DNA of 64,000 nt from Haloglycomyces albus DSM 45210 (GTDB taxonomy: Bacteria > Actinomycetota > Actinomycetes > Mycobacteriales > Micromonosporaceae): NCBI RefSeq assembly GCF_000527155.1, contig NZ_AZUQ01000001.1, positions 3,237,889 to 3,301,888 on the forward strand. Direction: 5' to 3'. The translations under genes were made by a program, and so were the position numbers. The number at the start of each line of letters is the position of its first letter. Positions within the stretch are counted from its first letter, which is position 1. The notes below the pieces were generated by a model, which made no database searches, had not been told where the DNA came from, and saw only the letters and a program-made list of their open reading frames with translations. This document shows positions 44,747 to 54,730 of the stretch, one piece after another.

Positions 44747-46630
44747 ATGCGTCTACGCTTTGATATCGCAATATTCCTATTCATTTTCATTGAAATTCTC
44801 TACGTCTACTTTCCCGGACTCATCACGGTCGTAGGCGACGCCGGCACCACCCCGCCCGAACACATGGGTCTATACGCCCTAACCTGCTTTGCCGCCCCCA
44901 TCGTCGTCATGACCGCCCTGCGTCGCACCACGAAACCGATTCGCTGGGCACGTTGGTTCGGGACGACGGCGATCGCGACACGCGTCGCACTTCAGTTCAC
45001 CCCGGGTGGATGGACGCAGATGACCATCGTGACCATAGGGCTCGTCGCGGCCCTCCTCTATCTGGCGCTCGCGACACGATTCACCCCACTACGCACCTAT
45101 TTCACCGCGCTCATGGTCGCCCTCGCCGCTCACGTCACCCTCACCGCCGTGTGGGCGGGGCCGAATCTCGTATGGCGTGACGGGACGCTCGCCACTTCGA
45201 TCATCCTCGCCGTCTGCAGCGCCGCGATCATCGCAGTCACCACTACCGACCTGCGAATACACCTCGACCATGCTCCCTCATACCTTGCCTTCGGCCCCGC
45301 CCTGTTCCTCCTGCTCCTTCACGGAGCCAACCTACACTTCGTCGTCAACGGTTCCGGACGGGCGCAGTGGTGGGAAATACTGTTGATCGTCACCGTGGCG
45401 TGGACGAGCGTGTACATCGTCGGTTTCAAACACGAGATCAAACCGGGCCCGTGGCTATGGGGCGGGATTCTCATCCTGGCAGTGACCGCCACCGGAATCG
45501 GCGGTCACCTTGACGCACCAAGCCCCCTGACCGATTCGTCGGCGCTCCTCGCCGCCCTGTCGTACGTGGCGTTGGCCTTTCTCGGCAATCAATTGGCCGT
45601 CCTCGACCGGAACCGCGACCAAAAAGGCTCGCAGAAGAGCGGCACCTATCTCCTCGCCGGAACGCTCGTATTCGCCACCGCCACCTTTGTTTACTATGCC
45701 GCCTATGACCTGGGATACGACAACTGGCCGACCGTCACCGCCGTCGCGGTCGTCATCGTGGCCGTCGCACAGACGTCCTGGCGACGCTCCCGAGAAGCCC
45801 AACCACATATAGAACTGCCGGTACGTCGCCGTGTTCTCGTCCTCGCAACGGCGTCCCTCACGGTCCTCGTTCTCACCACCACCTATCCGTCGGGATCGCG
45901 AGAGACGGTTTCGGTTCCCGAATCACTACGCATCGCCGCCTACAACATTCAAATGGGCTTCGACCTTGACGGACGCTACGCGCTTGCCCAGCAGGCGAAG
46001 ACCCTACGGGAACTCGATCCCGACATCGTGATGCTCAGTGAGGTCGATCGGGGCTGGATGCTCAACGGCGGGCAGGACTCGCTCCGCAACATGGCCGACT
46101 CCCTGGAAATGAATTTCTACTGGGCCCCGGCCGCCGATCGACTGTGGGGAGACGCGATCCTGACCAATCTTCCGCTGACGTCCTATAAAAGCCACGCGCT
46201 CGCTCCCGGCGGCCCTACCGGGGCGCAGGCTCTGGAGGCGAACGTGCGGTGGGGCAACGACGATCTCACCCTCATCTCCACTCACCTCCAGCCTCCCTAC
46301 AACGAAGAGGGCGGCTGGAGCGACACCACGCAAGCTCGCCAAGTACGCGACCTCGCCGACGCCGCGATGGACAAAGGGCACAAGGTGATCATGGCCGGAG
46401 ATTTCAACTTCGCCCCACAGGGTCCCAGCAGCGAGGCGTGGAAGGTCGTGACGGGATCCGAGACGGTGGACGCCTTCGCCGACTGGCGTCCCTTCCCGAC
46501 CACGCCGGGCGAAGGGGAAGCGGTCCAAATCGATCACGTATTTCTTTCGCCCGACCTCACCCCTTCAAATCCGGCCAACCCGAACGTGGAACATTCCGAT
46601 CACCGACCGATTGCGGTCACCGTACGTTGA
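44747..46630 (+). CDS. Membrane-anchored endonuclease/exonuclease/phosphatase protein
   Basis: A 627-residue protein with two parts. Residues ~1-365 hold about ten membrane segments, with no family I can name. Residues ~380-627 are an endonuclease/exonuclease/phosphatase (EEP) domain: LRIAAYNIQMGFD, VMLSEVDRGW, LISTHLQPP, VIMAGDFNF and the terminal HSDHRPIAVTVR with the catalytic Asp-His. The order resembles PGAP2-interacting/Cwh43-type proteins, whose EEP domain acts on lipid- or GPI-linked substrates; a phosphodiesterase role at the outer membrane face is a reasonable guess. I chose the ATG at 44747 (GAGG ahead) over the upstream GTG at 44684. Confidence 0.78.
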   Translation: MRLRFDIAIFLFIFIEILYVYFPGLITVVGDAGTTPPEHMGLYALTCFAAPIVVMTALRRTTKPIRWARWFGTTAIATRVALQFTPGGWTQMTIVTIGLVAALLYLALATRFTPLRTYFTALMVALAAHVTLTAVWAGPNLVWRDGTLATSIILAVCSAAIIAVTTTDLRIHLDHAPSYLAFGPALFLLLLHGANLHFVVNGSGRAQWWEILLIVTVAWTSVYIVGFKHEIKPGPWLWGGILILAVTATGIGGHLDAPSPLTDSSALLAALSYVALAFLGNQLAVLDRNRDQKGSQKSGTYLLAGTLVFATATFVYYAAYDLGYDNWPTVTAVAVVIVAVAQTSWRRSREAQPHIELPVRRRVLVLATASLTVLVLTTTYPSGSRETVSVPESLRIAAYNIQMGFDLDGRYALAQQAKTLRELDPDIVMLSEVDRGWMLNGGQDSLRNMADSLEMNFYWAPAADRLWGDAILTNLPLTSYKSHALAPGGPTGAQALEANVRWGNDDLTLISTHLQPPYNEEGGWSDTTQARQVRDLADAAMDKGHKVIMAGDFNFAPQGPSSEAWKVVTGSETVDAFADWRPFPTTPGEGEAVQIDHVFLSPDLTPSNPANPNVEHSDHRPIAVTVR

Positions 46631-46678
46631 CATCACTGAGGCCGGGCTCGATCATGGCGCATCACGACGGTGAGACCG

Positions 46679-47635
46679 CTAGGCTTCGTCGTCCACCACG
46701 ATGACGGCCTTACCGCGTCCCTTGCCGGCCCGCATGAATTCCAGATGTGCCGGAACATCGGACAGACTCAGCCGGAAATCCACGGGCGCCTGGATCGTTC
46801 CGGCGACCGTTGCCGCCGCGACGGTGTCCAGCAGCCCCGCATTGGCCTCCAAGCCGAAATTGATCGTCTCGATGTTGCTGGGGTTGATCGAGTCGTCCGA
46901 AACCCAGTTGGTGGTGAGCGCTACCCCGCCGTCACGAACGTAGTGGCAGTGCTGGGCAAAGACGGTGGAATCGTGGGAACTCAGATCGACCAGTGCGTCC
47001 ACTCCGCCCGGCGACTCGTCACGGACCGCGGCACCGACGTTGTCCACCGTCCGATCGATCGTTCGGGCGGCACCCAAGCTGCCCATGCGAGCCGATTCAT
47101 CGCCCTTGGTCACCGCGATGACTCGTAGGTCGCGGGCGGCGGCCAACTGCGTCAGGAACGACCCCACTCCCCCCGCCGCCCCGATGATCAGCAGATTCTC
47201 GCCCGCCTGCAGTTCCGCAGCCTCAAGGATCTGTTGCGCGGTCATTCCCGAGGTGGGCAGGGAAGCCGCCGAAATGAGGTCAAGTGGTTCGGGAACGGTG
47301 GTGACCGCGCTCTTTTCCGGCACGGTGACGATCTCCGCATAGGTTCCATGGCCTGCTGGATGGGACACGTATTGACCGAAGACTCGGTCCCCGGGGGCGA
47401 ATCGATTCACGTTCGAGCCGGTCTCCGTCACGACGCCGGCGAAATCCGACCCGTAGACGAACGGCCAGTGCCGTTCCATGTCCGGAATGATCTCCCCGCG
47501 AGCCAGTTTCCAATCAAAGGGGTTGACCGCCGCCGCTTTTACGGCCACCCGGATGTCGTCGGCGCTCATCTGAGGCTCGGATACCTCGCTGAGCACTGGG
47601 TCACTGTCGGTACCGTCTGCCGCTATAGCCCGCAT
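46679..47635 (-). CDS. NADP-dependent quinone-oxidoreductase-like enzyme (MDR)
   Basis: A 318-residue zinc-free medium-chain dehydrogenase. N-terminal GroES-like fold (VKAAAVNPFDWKLARGE, GSDFAGVVTETG) then a Rossmann domain with LLIIGAAGGVGSFLTQLAAARDLRVIAV near residue 146. The cysteine ligands of zinc members are absent, so it is grouped with quinone oxidoreductases; substrate unknown. A qor-type gene between ctaA and ctaB is common in actinobacteria, but whether this is its orthologue is not certain. ATG with GAGGAGAAC ahead. Convergent with the EEP gene. Confidence 0.82.
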   Translation of the reverse strand: MRAIAADGTDSDPVLSEVSEPQMSADDIRVAVKAAAVNPFDWKLARGEIIPDMERHWPFVYGSDFAGVVTETGSNVNRFAPGDRVFGQYVSHPAGHGTYAEIVTVPEKSAVTTVPEPLDLISAASLPTSGMTAQQILEAAELQAGENLLIIGAAGGVGSFLTQLAAARDLRVIAVTKGDESARMGSLGAARTIDRTVDNVGAAVRDESPGGVDALVDLSSHDSTVFAQHCHYVRDGGVALTTNWVSDDSINPSNIETINFGLEANAGLLDTVAAATVAGTIQAPVDFRLSLSDVPAHLEFMRAGKGRGKAVIVVDDEA

Positions 47636-47929
47636 GTCGTTCTCCTCTTCTGCGTGTAGTCGCCCTTTTCGACTCTAAAGGACAAGCTCGACATACGGCT
47701 CGGATTGGGTGCTTTCGGACAGGCTACCGCGACGATCGCTCCTCACGACCGCCTGTGCCGCCAGTTTCGTCAGCGGCGGACGACCGGGTCCCGCACAGTG
47801 CGACCGCCGGCCCGGCCGACCTTTCTCCGTTTCCGGGTCCGGGTATGTCGACGTGGCCGGGCACAGCGGTATCGTCAAACCCGTACCGACCGGAAGACCG
47901 TGCTCGACGTGTGAAGAGAGAGGAACGAT

Positions 47930-48508
47930 ATGTCAGACGCGATAGTGGGAACCGACGGACTGGCTCGATGCCCGTGGGGCGCGGAACCGGAGATCTACCG
48001 CGTCTATCACGATCGGGAATGGGGACGTCCGGTGCACGGCGACGACGCCGTCTTCGAACGACTGACGCTGGAGGCGTTTCAATCCGGCTTGTCGTGGTTG
48101 ACGGTCCTACGCAAGCGCCAGGCTTTTCGAGACGCCTTCGCCGGATTCGCGATCGAGAAAGTCGCCGCCTACTCGGACGACGACGTTGTGCGACTGCTGG
48201 GCAACGCCGACATCATTCGCAATCGCGCGAAGATCGAAGCCGCGATCGTCAACGCTCAGGTGGCACGGGACCTCGACGGCAGTGTGTCGGAACTGGTCTG
48301 GTCGTTTCAACCCGATCATCCCCGCAGCCGACCGCGTACCTTCGCCGAAATCCCGTCGACGACACCGGAATCCACTGCACTTGCCAAGCGTTTGAAAAAA
48401 CTCGGCTTCCGCTTCGTCGGGCCGACCACCTGTTATGCCATGATGCAGGCGATCGGCATGGTCGACGACCATCTCGTCGACTGTCACCGCAGTGGCGCGA
48501 TCACATGA
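47930..48508 (+). CDS. tag: DNA-3-methyladenine glycosylase I
   Basis: Base-excision repair enzyme that cuts 3-methyladenine from DNA. 192 residues with RCPWGAEPEIYRVYHDREWGRPVHGDD near residue 13, FERLTLEAFQSGLSWLTVLRKRQAFR near residue 42, and LGFRFVGPTTCYAMMQAIGMVDDHLVDCHR. The zinc-binding Cys/His of the family are present (C in RCPWG, H in YHD, H and C in DHLVDCH). ATG with AGAGAGGAACG ahead. Its 3' end overlaps that of ctaB by 8 bases, tail to tail. Not part of an operon; likely inserted between the oxidoreductase and ctaB. Confidence 0.95.
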   Translation: MSDAIVGTDGLARCPWGAEPEIYRVYHDREWGRPVHGDDAVFERLTLEAFQSGLSWLTVLRKRQAFRDAFAGFAIEKVAAYSDDDVVRLLGNADIIRNRAKIEAAIVNAQVARDLDGSVSELVWSFQPDHPRSRPRTFAEIPSTTPESTALAKRLKKLGFRFVGPTTCYAMMQAIGMVDDHLVDCHRSGAIT

Positions 48509-49451
48509 GGAAGCTGTCCACCAGCACGGTCAGGAAGAGGATCGACAGGTAGCTGGTAGACCAGTGGAACAGGCGCATGGGCTTGAGTGGTTCATGACGT
48601 TTGACCCGACCAAGCAGGCGATGGGATTCGAGAACGAACAGTCCCCCGGTAATAATCGCTACCGCCAGGTACAGCCAGGTCGCCCCGAGAGGGAACGCGA
48701 GGAGGGAGATCGCCAGCGTCGCCCAAGCGTAAATCACCGATTCCACCGCGACCCGCTTCGGACCCGCCACTGCGGGCAGCATGGGAATACCGGCGGCGGC
48801 GTAATCGTCTTTGAACTTCAAGGCGAGCGCGTAAAAGTGCGGTACCTGCCAGAAGAACACGATTCCGAACAGTACCCAAGCCATCCAGTCCATATGACCG
48901 GTGACGGCGGCCCAGCCGATCAAGACGGGAGCCGCACCGCAGGCTCCGCCCCATACCGTGTTGTAGGGGGTGGTGCGCTTGAGCCAGATGGTGTAGACGA
49001 TGTCGTAGTAGAAGATGGCGCCGAAGGTGAGCGCGGCCGGTAGAGGTCCGACGGCGGCGAGCATTCCCCCGACGGCCAGGGCACCCAGAATGATGCCGAA
49101 GATGAGCGCGTTTTTCGGCGGTATGGTGTCCTTGGCCAAGGGGCGGCGCGAGGTACGCCGCATCAGCTGGTCGATGTCGCGGTCGATATAGCAGTTGATG
49201 GCGTTGGCGCTGCCTGCCGCCAGGGCTCCGCACAGTACGACGATGACGACGTTCCAGAGGGACGGGAGCGCGTTGTGTTCGGCGCGGGCGGCGACGAACA
49301 TGGCGGGGACGGTGGTTATGAGGAGGAGTTCGACGATACGGGGTTTGGTGAGTGACACGTACCCGGAGACGCGTTCACGAACGGTGGGTGTTTCGGCCTC
49401 GGAAGTGGTGCTGGGAGGCTCGATCAGGATTTTGGGCTGCTCGCTCATCAC
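48501..49451 (-). CDS. ctaB: Protohaem IX farnesyltransferase (haem O synthase)
   Basis: UbiA-family membrane enzyme that attaches farnesyl to haem B to give haem O, the substrate of CtaA. 316 residues, about nine membrane segments; the prenyl-diphosphate motif is NCYIDRDIDQLMRRTSRRPL near residue 90, and the second Asp-rich loop is near LKFKDDYAAAGIPML. ATG start; ribosome site weak. Divergent from tkt, as in mycobacteria. It pairs functionally with ctaA in this window. Confidence 0.94.
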   Translation of the reverse strand: MMSEQPKILIEPPSTTSEAETPTVRERVSGYVSLTKPRIVELLLITTVPAMFVAARAEHNALPSLWNVVIVVLCGALAAGSANAINCYIDRDIDQLMRRTSRRPLAKDTIPPKNALIFGIILGALAVGGMLAAVGPLPAALTFGAIFYYDIVYTIWLKRTTPYNTVWGGACGAAPVLIGWAAVTGHMDWMAWVLFGIVFFWQVPHFYALALKFKDDYAAAGIPMLPAVAGPKRVAVESVIYAWATLAISLLAFPLGATWLYLAVAIITGGLFVLESHRLLGRVKRHEPLKPMRLFHWSTSYLSILFLTVLVDSFLM

Positions 49452-49721
49452 CGGTTAGATTACTGGCGTTGACGGTGTGTGCTGCGCCCGGGTCAGGTTC
49501 ACCACCTGCGCGATCGATACCTGACGGTTATTCGTGTCCGGCTTCACAGAGGTTGACCGGCCACAGTGCGGACAATTGACGGTCGTCGCGGAGCACAGTG
49601 GGTAATGTCTAAGCGTAATGTGTGCCCGAATCGGCTCCCAGGCGGTGTGCACGAGCCTGGCGATGCAAAAACGGGGATACTTGCTCTACAGCTGTATGGC
49701 AAGAATTAGAGGAGATGAACA

Positions 49722-51788
49722 GTGGCACAGTTTGAGTGGACTGACATAGATCAGCGTGCCGTGGACACCGTACGTGTCTTGGCCGCTGACGCAGTTGAGA
49801 AGTCGGGTAACGGCCACCCCGGCGCGGCCATGGCCTTGGCCCCCGCGGCGTACACCTTGTTTCAGAAGGTGATGCGCCACGATCCAACCGATACGTCCTG
49901 GGAGGGACGTGACCGATTCGTGATGTCGGCCGGGCACTCCTCGCTCACCCCCTACATTCAGCTGTACTTGGGCGGTTTCGGCCTGGAGCTGGAGGATTTG
50001 CAGAGCCTGCGGCAATGGGGCTCGCTGACGCCGGGTCACCCCGAGTACGGACACACCAAGGGTATTGAGACCACGACCGGACCGCTCGGTCAAGGCTTGT
50101 CCAATGCGGTCGGGATGGCAATGGCCGCCCGCCGCGAGCGCGGCCTCTTCGACCCGGATGCTCCGGCCGGTTCCAGCCCATTTGACCACCGTATTTATGT
50201 TATTGCCTCGGACGGGGACGTCCAGGAGGGCGTCACGCACGAATCGTCCGCTCTGGCCGGGCACCAGGAACTGGGCAATTTGATTCTGATCTACGACGAC
50301 AATCAGATTTCCATCGAGGACAACACGGACGTCGCTTTCTCGGAGGACGTCGCGAAACGTTACGAGGCCTACGGCTGGCACGTGCAGACGGTGGACTGGA
50401 AGTCCGGTCAGGAATACCGGGAGGACCCGCGCGCTCTCTACGAGGCGATTCAAGCGGCGCAGGCGGAAACCGGCCGTCCGTCCATGATTCGGTTGAAGAC
50501 CGTCATCGGTTGGCCGGCTCCCCATAAGCAGAACACCGGAGCCGTCCACGGTGCGAAGTTGGGTGCGGAGGAATTGGCGGAGACGAAGAAGGCTCTCGGC
50601 TTCGATCCCGAGGAGTCGTTCGCGGTCTCCGATGAGGTATTGAATCATACCCGTGGCCTGGTCGAACGTGGCCAGAAGGCTCATGCCGAATGGCAGACCA
50701 AGTTCGACGAGTGGGCGGACGCGAACCCTGAGCGCAAGGCGCTGCACGACCGCTTGTGGGCGGGGGAACTTCCGGAACTTGACGAAGTACTGCCCGTTTT
50801 CGAGACCGATGCGAAAGGTATCGCCACTCGTGCGGCTTCGGGCAAGATCCTCAACGCCCTGGCTCCGGTACTGCCGGAACTGTGGGGTGGATCGGCCGAC
50901 CTTGCCGGTTCGAACAACACGACGATGGAGGGCGAGCCGTCCTTCTTGCCGCAGAAGTGGCAGACCGAAAAGTTCCCCGGCAATTCTTATGGCCGTACGC
51001 TGCACTTCGGAATTCGCGAGCACGGTATGGCCGCGGTTCTCAACGGAATCAAGGTGCATGGACCGACACGCCCGTACGGTGGGACCTTCCTGGTCTTCAG
51101 CGATTACATGCGTCCCGCTGTCCGTCTCTCGGCGTTGATGCAGCTGCCGGTGACCTACGTATGGACCCACGACTCGATCGGTCTGGGTGAGGACGGACCG
51201 ACGCACCAGCCCGTGGAACAGCTGGCGGCATTGCGAGCCATGCCCGGACTCGACGTAGTACGCCCCGCCGATGCCAATGAGACCGCGGTGGCATGGCGGA
51301 CCATTCTGGAAAACACCGACCGCCCGGCCGGACTCGTGCTGACGCGTCAGGCGGTGCCGACGTTCGACCGTTCGACCTTCGGTAGCGCAGAAGGAACCGC
51401 CAAGGGTGGCTACGTTCTGCGAGACACCGAGGGCACTCCCGACGTCATTCTGATCGCCACCGGCTCGGAGGTGCACTTGGCTATGGAGGCCGCCGAGGCG
51501 CTCGGTTCCGACGGTATCGCCGCGCGTGTGGTGTCCATGCCGTCGCGCGAGTGGTTCGACGCGCAGGATGCCGACTACCGCGAATCCGTACTGCCCGCCA
51601 ATGTCACCGCTCGCGTCAGCGTGGAGGCGGGTGTGGCAATGCCGTGGCGTGATCTTATCGGCGATCGCGGCGTGGCCGTCGGTTTGGAGCATTACGGAGC
51701 TTCCGCCCCGTATCAAAAGCTGTTCGAGGAATTCGGCATCACCACTGACGCCGTCATCGAGGCGGCGCGTTCTTCGCTGGCCAAGTAG
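49722..51788 (+). CDS. tkt: Transketolase
   Basis: TPP enzyme of the non-oxidative pentose phosphate pathway. Full length, 688 residues: VEKSGNGHPGAAMALAPAAYTLF near residue 24, TPP/Mg2+ motif ASDGDVQEGVTHESSALAGHQELGNLILIYDDNQISIEDNTD near residue 164, FGIREHGMAAVLNGI near residue 429 with the catalytic Glu, and VTYVWTHDSIGLGEDGPTHQPVEQLA. Starts at GTG with AGAGGAGATG ahead. First gene of the pentose phosphate run; a hairpin and 212 bases separate it from tal, so it probably has its own message. Confidence 0.97.
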   Translation: MAQFEWTDIDQRAVDTVRVLAADAVEKSGNGHPGAAMALAPAAYTLFQKVMRHDPTDTSWEGRDRFVMSAGHSSLTPYIQLYLGGFGLELEDLQSLRQWGSLTPGHPEYGHTKGIETTTGPLGQGLSNAVGMAMAARRERGLFDPDAPAGSSPFDHRIYVIASDGDVQEGVTHESSALAGHQELGNLILIYDDNQISIEDNTDVAFSEDVAKRYEAYGWHVQTVDWKSGQEYREDPRALYEAIQAAQAETGRPSMIRLKTVIGWPAPHKQNTGAVHGAKLGAEELAETKKALGFDPEESFAVSDEVLNHTRGLVERGQKAHAEWQTKFDEWADANPERKALHDRLWAGELPELDEVLPVFETDAKGIATRAASGKILNALAPVLPELWGGSADLAGSNNTTMEGEPSFLPQKWQTEKFPGNSYGRTLHFGIREHGMAAVLNGIKVHGPTRPYGGTFLVFSDYMRPAVRLSALMQLPVTYVWTHDSIGLGEDGPTHQPVEQLAALRAMPGLDVVRPADANETAVAWRTILENTDRPAGLVLTRQAVPTFDRSTFGSAEGTAKGGYVLRDTEGTPDVILIATGSEVHLAMEAAEALGSDGIAARVVSMPSREWFDAQDADYRESVLPANVTARVSVEAGVAMPWRDLIGDRGVAVGLEHYGASAPYQKLFEEFGITTDAVIEAARSSLAK

Positions 51789-51812
51789 CCGCTCATACCG
51801 AGCACGAACGAA

Positions 51813-51848
51813 TCGACGGGGTTTCCACTGGATTGGGAACCCCGTCGA
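51813..51848 (+). terminator. Hairpin downstream of tkt
   Basis: A stem of about 11-13 bp (TCGACGGGGTT with AACCCCGTCGA, plus inner pairs) lies 25 bases past the tkt stop, without a T-run. Likely a terminator or attenuator between tkt and tal. Confidence 0.55.
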
Positions 51849-52000
51849 CTGCATCCGGTAGGGTGCCGACGCCCGGGCGACATACGGTTGTCCCAGGCGG
51901 AACGATTACTGAAATTCCATCACCGCGCGGTCAAAGCCTGTGATGATAAATAATGGTTGCATACCAACTTCCACGTGCGCATTCAGGAAGGATGCAATAG

Positions 52001-53122
52001 ATGGCTGCCAATAAAAATCTTGCCGCTCTCTCCTACGAAGGAGTGTCGGTCTGGCTCGACGACATTTCGCGCGACCGACTGCGAACCGGAAATCTCGCCT
52101 CGCTCATCGCGGAGATGAGCGTCGTGGGCGTCACGTCCAATCCCATTATCTTCGCCAAGGCGATCTCCTCCGGCGACGCCTATGAACAGCAACTACGGGA
52201 CCTGGCCACTCGCAATGTGAGCGTGGGTGAGGCGGTACGCACCATGACCGCCACCGACATCCGCTGGGCCTGCGACGTCCTTCGCACCGTCTACGATACG
52301 ACCGCCCACGTGGACGGACGGGTGTCCCTAGAGGTCGACCCCCGGTTTGCCTATGACACCGAGGCGACGATCGCCGAGGCCAAGTACCTCTGGTGGTTGG
52401 TGGACCGCCCCAACCTCATGATCAAGATCCCGGCTACCGAAGAGGGACTTCCCGCGATTTCGGCGGCCTTGGAGGCCGGAATCAGTGTCAACGTCACTTT
52501 GATCTTCTCTCTGGAGCGTTATCGCGACGTCATCGACGCCTTCATGACCGGTCTGGAACGCGCTAAGGAGGCCGGTCGCGATGTTTCCGAGATCAAATCG
52601 GTCGCCTCGTTCTTCGTCTCCCGCGTCGATTCCAAGGTCGACGGACAATTGGATCAGATCGGTTCCGATGAGGCCAAGGCTCTGAAGGGGCAGGCCGCCA
52701 TTGCCAATGCCCGACTGGCCTACCAGGAATACCTCACCGCTTTCGATACGCCGCGCTGGCAACGGCTGGCCGATAGGGGTGCCACGGTCCAACGTCCGTT
52801 GTGGGCCTCCACGTCCACCAAGGACCCTTCCTACCGCTCGGTCATGTACGTCGAGGATCTGGTCGCCGCCAATTGCGTCAACACCATGCCGGAGGCGACA
52901 ATGGAATCCTTCGCAGAAGAGGGGGAGGTAACGTCGGGGACTATTACGCCGTTCTTCACGGACGCCGCTGACGTCCTTTTGCGACTGGAAAACCTCGGCA
53001 TCGATTACCACGAAGTCGTGACCTCCCTTGAAACCGAAGGCGTCCAGAAGTTCATCGACCCTTGGGTGGAACTTCAGGATAAGGTCCAGGAAGAACTCGA
53101 CTCGCATCGGAGTGACAAATGA
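52001..53122 (+). CDS. tal: Transaldolase
   Basis: Transfers dihydroxyacetone units in the pentose phosphate pathway through a Schiff base. 373 residues with [17 protein letters not shown] near residue 18, [15 protein letters not shown] near residue 45, [14 protein letters not shown] (Schiff-base Lys) near residue 140, and [15 protein letters not shown] near residue 202. This is the long, single-function type next to a separate pgi, not a fused Tal-Pgi. ATG with GGAAGGA ahead; stop overlaps pgi by ATGA. Start of the tal-pgi-zwf-opcA-pgl unit. Confidence 0.96.
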   Translation: MAANKNLAALSYEGVSVWLDDISRDRLRTGNLASLIAEMSVVGVTSNPIIFAKAISSGDAYEQQLRDLATRNVSVGEAVRTMTATDIRWACDVLRTVYDTTAHVDGRVSLEVDPRFAYDTEATIAEAKYLWWLVDRPNLMIKIPATEEGLPAISAALEAGISVNVTLIFSLERYRDVIDAFMTGLERAKEAGRDVSEIKSVASFFVSRVDSKVDGQLDQIGSDEAKALKGQAAIANARLAYQEYLTAFDTPRWQRLADRGATVQRPLWASTSTKDPSYRSVMYVEDLVAANCVNTMPEATMESFAEEGEVTSGTITPFFTDAADVLLRLENLGIDYHEVVTSLETEGVQKFIDPWVELQDKVQEELDSHRSDK

Positions 53123-54726
53123 CCGACATCATGGAAGCCGCCGGCGGCGTTGCGGTCACCACGCACGTGGACGCAGGCACGGGAGTAGAACGCTTGCGCA
53201 GCGACAACATCCCCCAGAAGGTTCTGGAAGGCGACGCCGGGCTATGGGGCGACGAGGCACGTGACGAGGCCGCCGTCCGATTGGGGTGGACCAATACCTT
53301 CAATTCCTCGATCGATCTCATCAAGCCCCTGTCCAAGCTGAAGGCGGAGTTGGCGGAGCTGGGGATCGATCGCATCGCCCTGTGCGGCATGGGCGGCTCC
53401 TCGCTCGCTCCCGAAGTCATCGCCCGAACCTTGGATTTGAATCTACAGGTGGTCGACACCACCGACCCCGGGCAGATCATCGCCGAACTCACCGAGGAAT
53501 CACTACGTCGCACGGCGGTCGTGGTGTCGTCCAAGTCGGGCACCACCGTCGAGACCGATTCGCAGCGTCGCGCCTTTGAGGCCGCCTTTCGGGGAGTGGG
53601 AATCGACGACGTGGCCCGACGCTTCGTCTTCGTCACCGATCCGGGATCGCAATTGGAGCGCCTGGCCAACGACCAAGGGTCACCGGTGTTCCTGGCCGAT
53701 TCTACAGTGGGTGGACGGTATTCGGCGCTGACCGCCTTCGGTCTGGTTCCCACCGCCTTGGCCGGAGCCGACATCGCCACTCTTATCGCGGAGGCCCAGG
53801 AATTCCACGCCGCCGTGGAGGGCAACGAGGACAATCCCGCCGTGCTTCTGGGAGCGTTGATCGCTCGACGCCATACTCTCACCGTCGCCGACGACGGTTC
53901 CGGAATCGCCGGACTCGGAGATTGGGCCGAACAGCTCATCGCCGAATCACTCGGCAAGGACGGCAAGGGAACCCTCCCGGTGGTCCTCGAACATCCGGCG
54001 GCTCCCGGTGCTCGGGGGACCGACCGCTTCTACTGCACGGTCGGCGGCGCCATTACCGGAGCCACACCGTCCGGATCGCAGCTGGCAACCCCGGACTTCA
54101 CCGTCAACGGGCCGTTGGGAGCACAATTCCTCTGCTGGGAACTGGCGACGGCATTCGCCGGCTACCTCCTGGAAATCGATCCGTTCAATCAACCCAACGT
54201 CACCGAATCCAAGGACAACACCAAAAAGCTGCTGGCCGACGGTCTGCCCGATACACAACCCACGGCGGTGGACGGCAGCATTGAAATATACGGCGGTCAA
54301 GCGTCCAATGTTTCGGCGGCGCTGGGTGAACTCCTGGTCGATGCCAACGCTCCCGACGCGTATCTCGCCGTTATGGCCTATCTCGACCGATTCGACGACG
54401 CCGAGGTAGCCGCGTTGCGAACCGAACTGAGCGAGCGGACTGGGGCACCGGTCACCTTCGGTTGGGGCCCGCGTTTCCTACACTCGACCGGACAGTTCCA
54501 TAAGGGTGGGCGTCCCACCGGAGTGTTCCTGCAAATCACCGGGGCGATCGGTGAAGACCTCACCGTCGAGGGCCGTGAGTTCACTTTCGGCCGGCTCCAG
54601 GCCGCCCAAGCGGCCGGTGATGCCCAAGCCCTACAGGGGCGAAATCGGCCGTTCATCCGACTGCATCTGACCGATCGCAAACGCGGTATCAACCAACTCC
54701 TTAACGCTGTAAGGGAGCTGAGCTAG
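53119..54726 (+). CDS. pgi: Glucose-6-phosphate isomerase
   Basis: Interconverts glucose-6-phosphate and fructose-6-phosphate. The 535-residue protein shows SIS-type sugar-phosphate motifs: [17 protein letters not shown] near residue 89 and [20 protein letters not shown] near residue 134, a [20 protein letters not shown] segment near residue 273, and a C-terminal [27 protein letters not shown]. It is the divergent actinobacterial/Tal-linked form, distinct from the classic 550-residue Pgi. Coupled by ATGA to tal; zwf starts 4 bases after its stop. Confidence 0.93.
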   Translation: MTDIMEAAGGVAVTTHVDAGTGVERLRSDNIPQKVLEGDAGLWGDEARDEAAVRLGWTNTFNSSIDLIKPLSKLKAELAELGIDRIALCGMGGSSLAPEVIARTLDLNLQVVDTTDPGQIIAELTEESLRRTAVVVSSKSGTTVETDSQRRAFEAAFRGVGIDDVARRFVFVTDPGSQLERLANDQGSPVFLADSTVGGRYSALTAFGLVPTALAGADIATLIAEAQEFHAAVEGNEDNPAVLLGALIARRHTLTVADDGSGIAGLGDWAEQLIAESLGKDGKGTLPVVLEHPAAPGARGTDRFYCTVGGAITGATPSGSQLATPDFTVNGPLGAQFLCWELATAFAGYLLEIDPFNQPNVTESKDNTKKLLADGLPDTQPTAVDGSIEIYGGQASNVSAALGELLVDANAPDAYLAVMAYLDRFDDAEVAALRTELSERTGAPVTFGWGPRFLHSTGQFHKGGRPTGVFLQITGAIGEDLTVEGREFTFGRLQAAQAAGDAQALQGRNRPFIRLHLTDRKRGINQLLNAVRELS

Positions 54727-54730
54727 CATC

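Noticed and set aside
49686-51854. 722-codon open frame antisense to the whole of tkt
   Set aside because: It mirrors tkt codon bias in a high-GC genome, has no recognisable domain or ribosome site, and tkt is certain.
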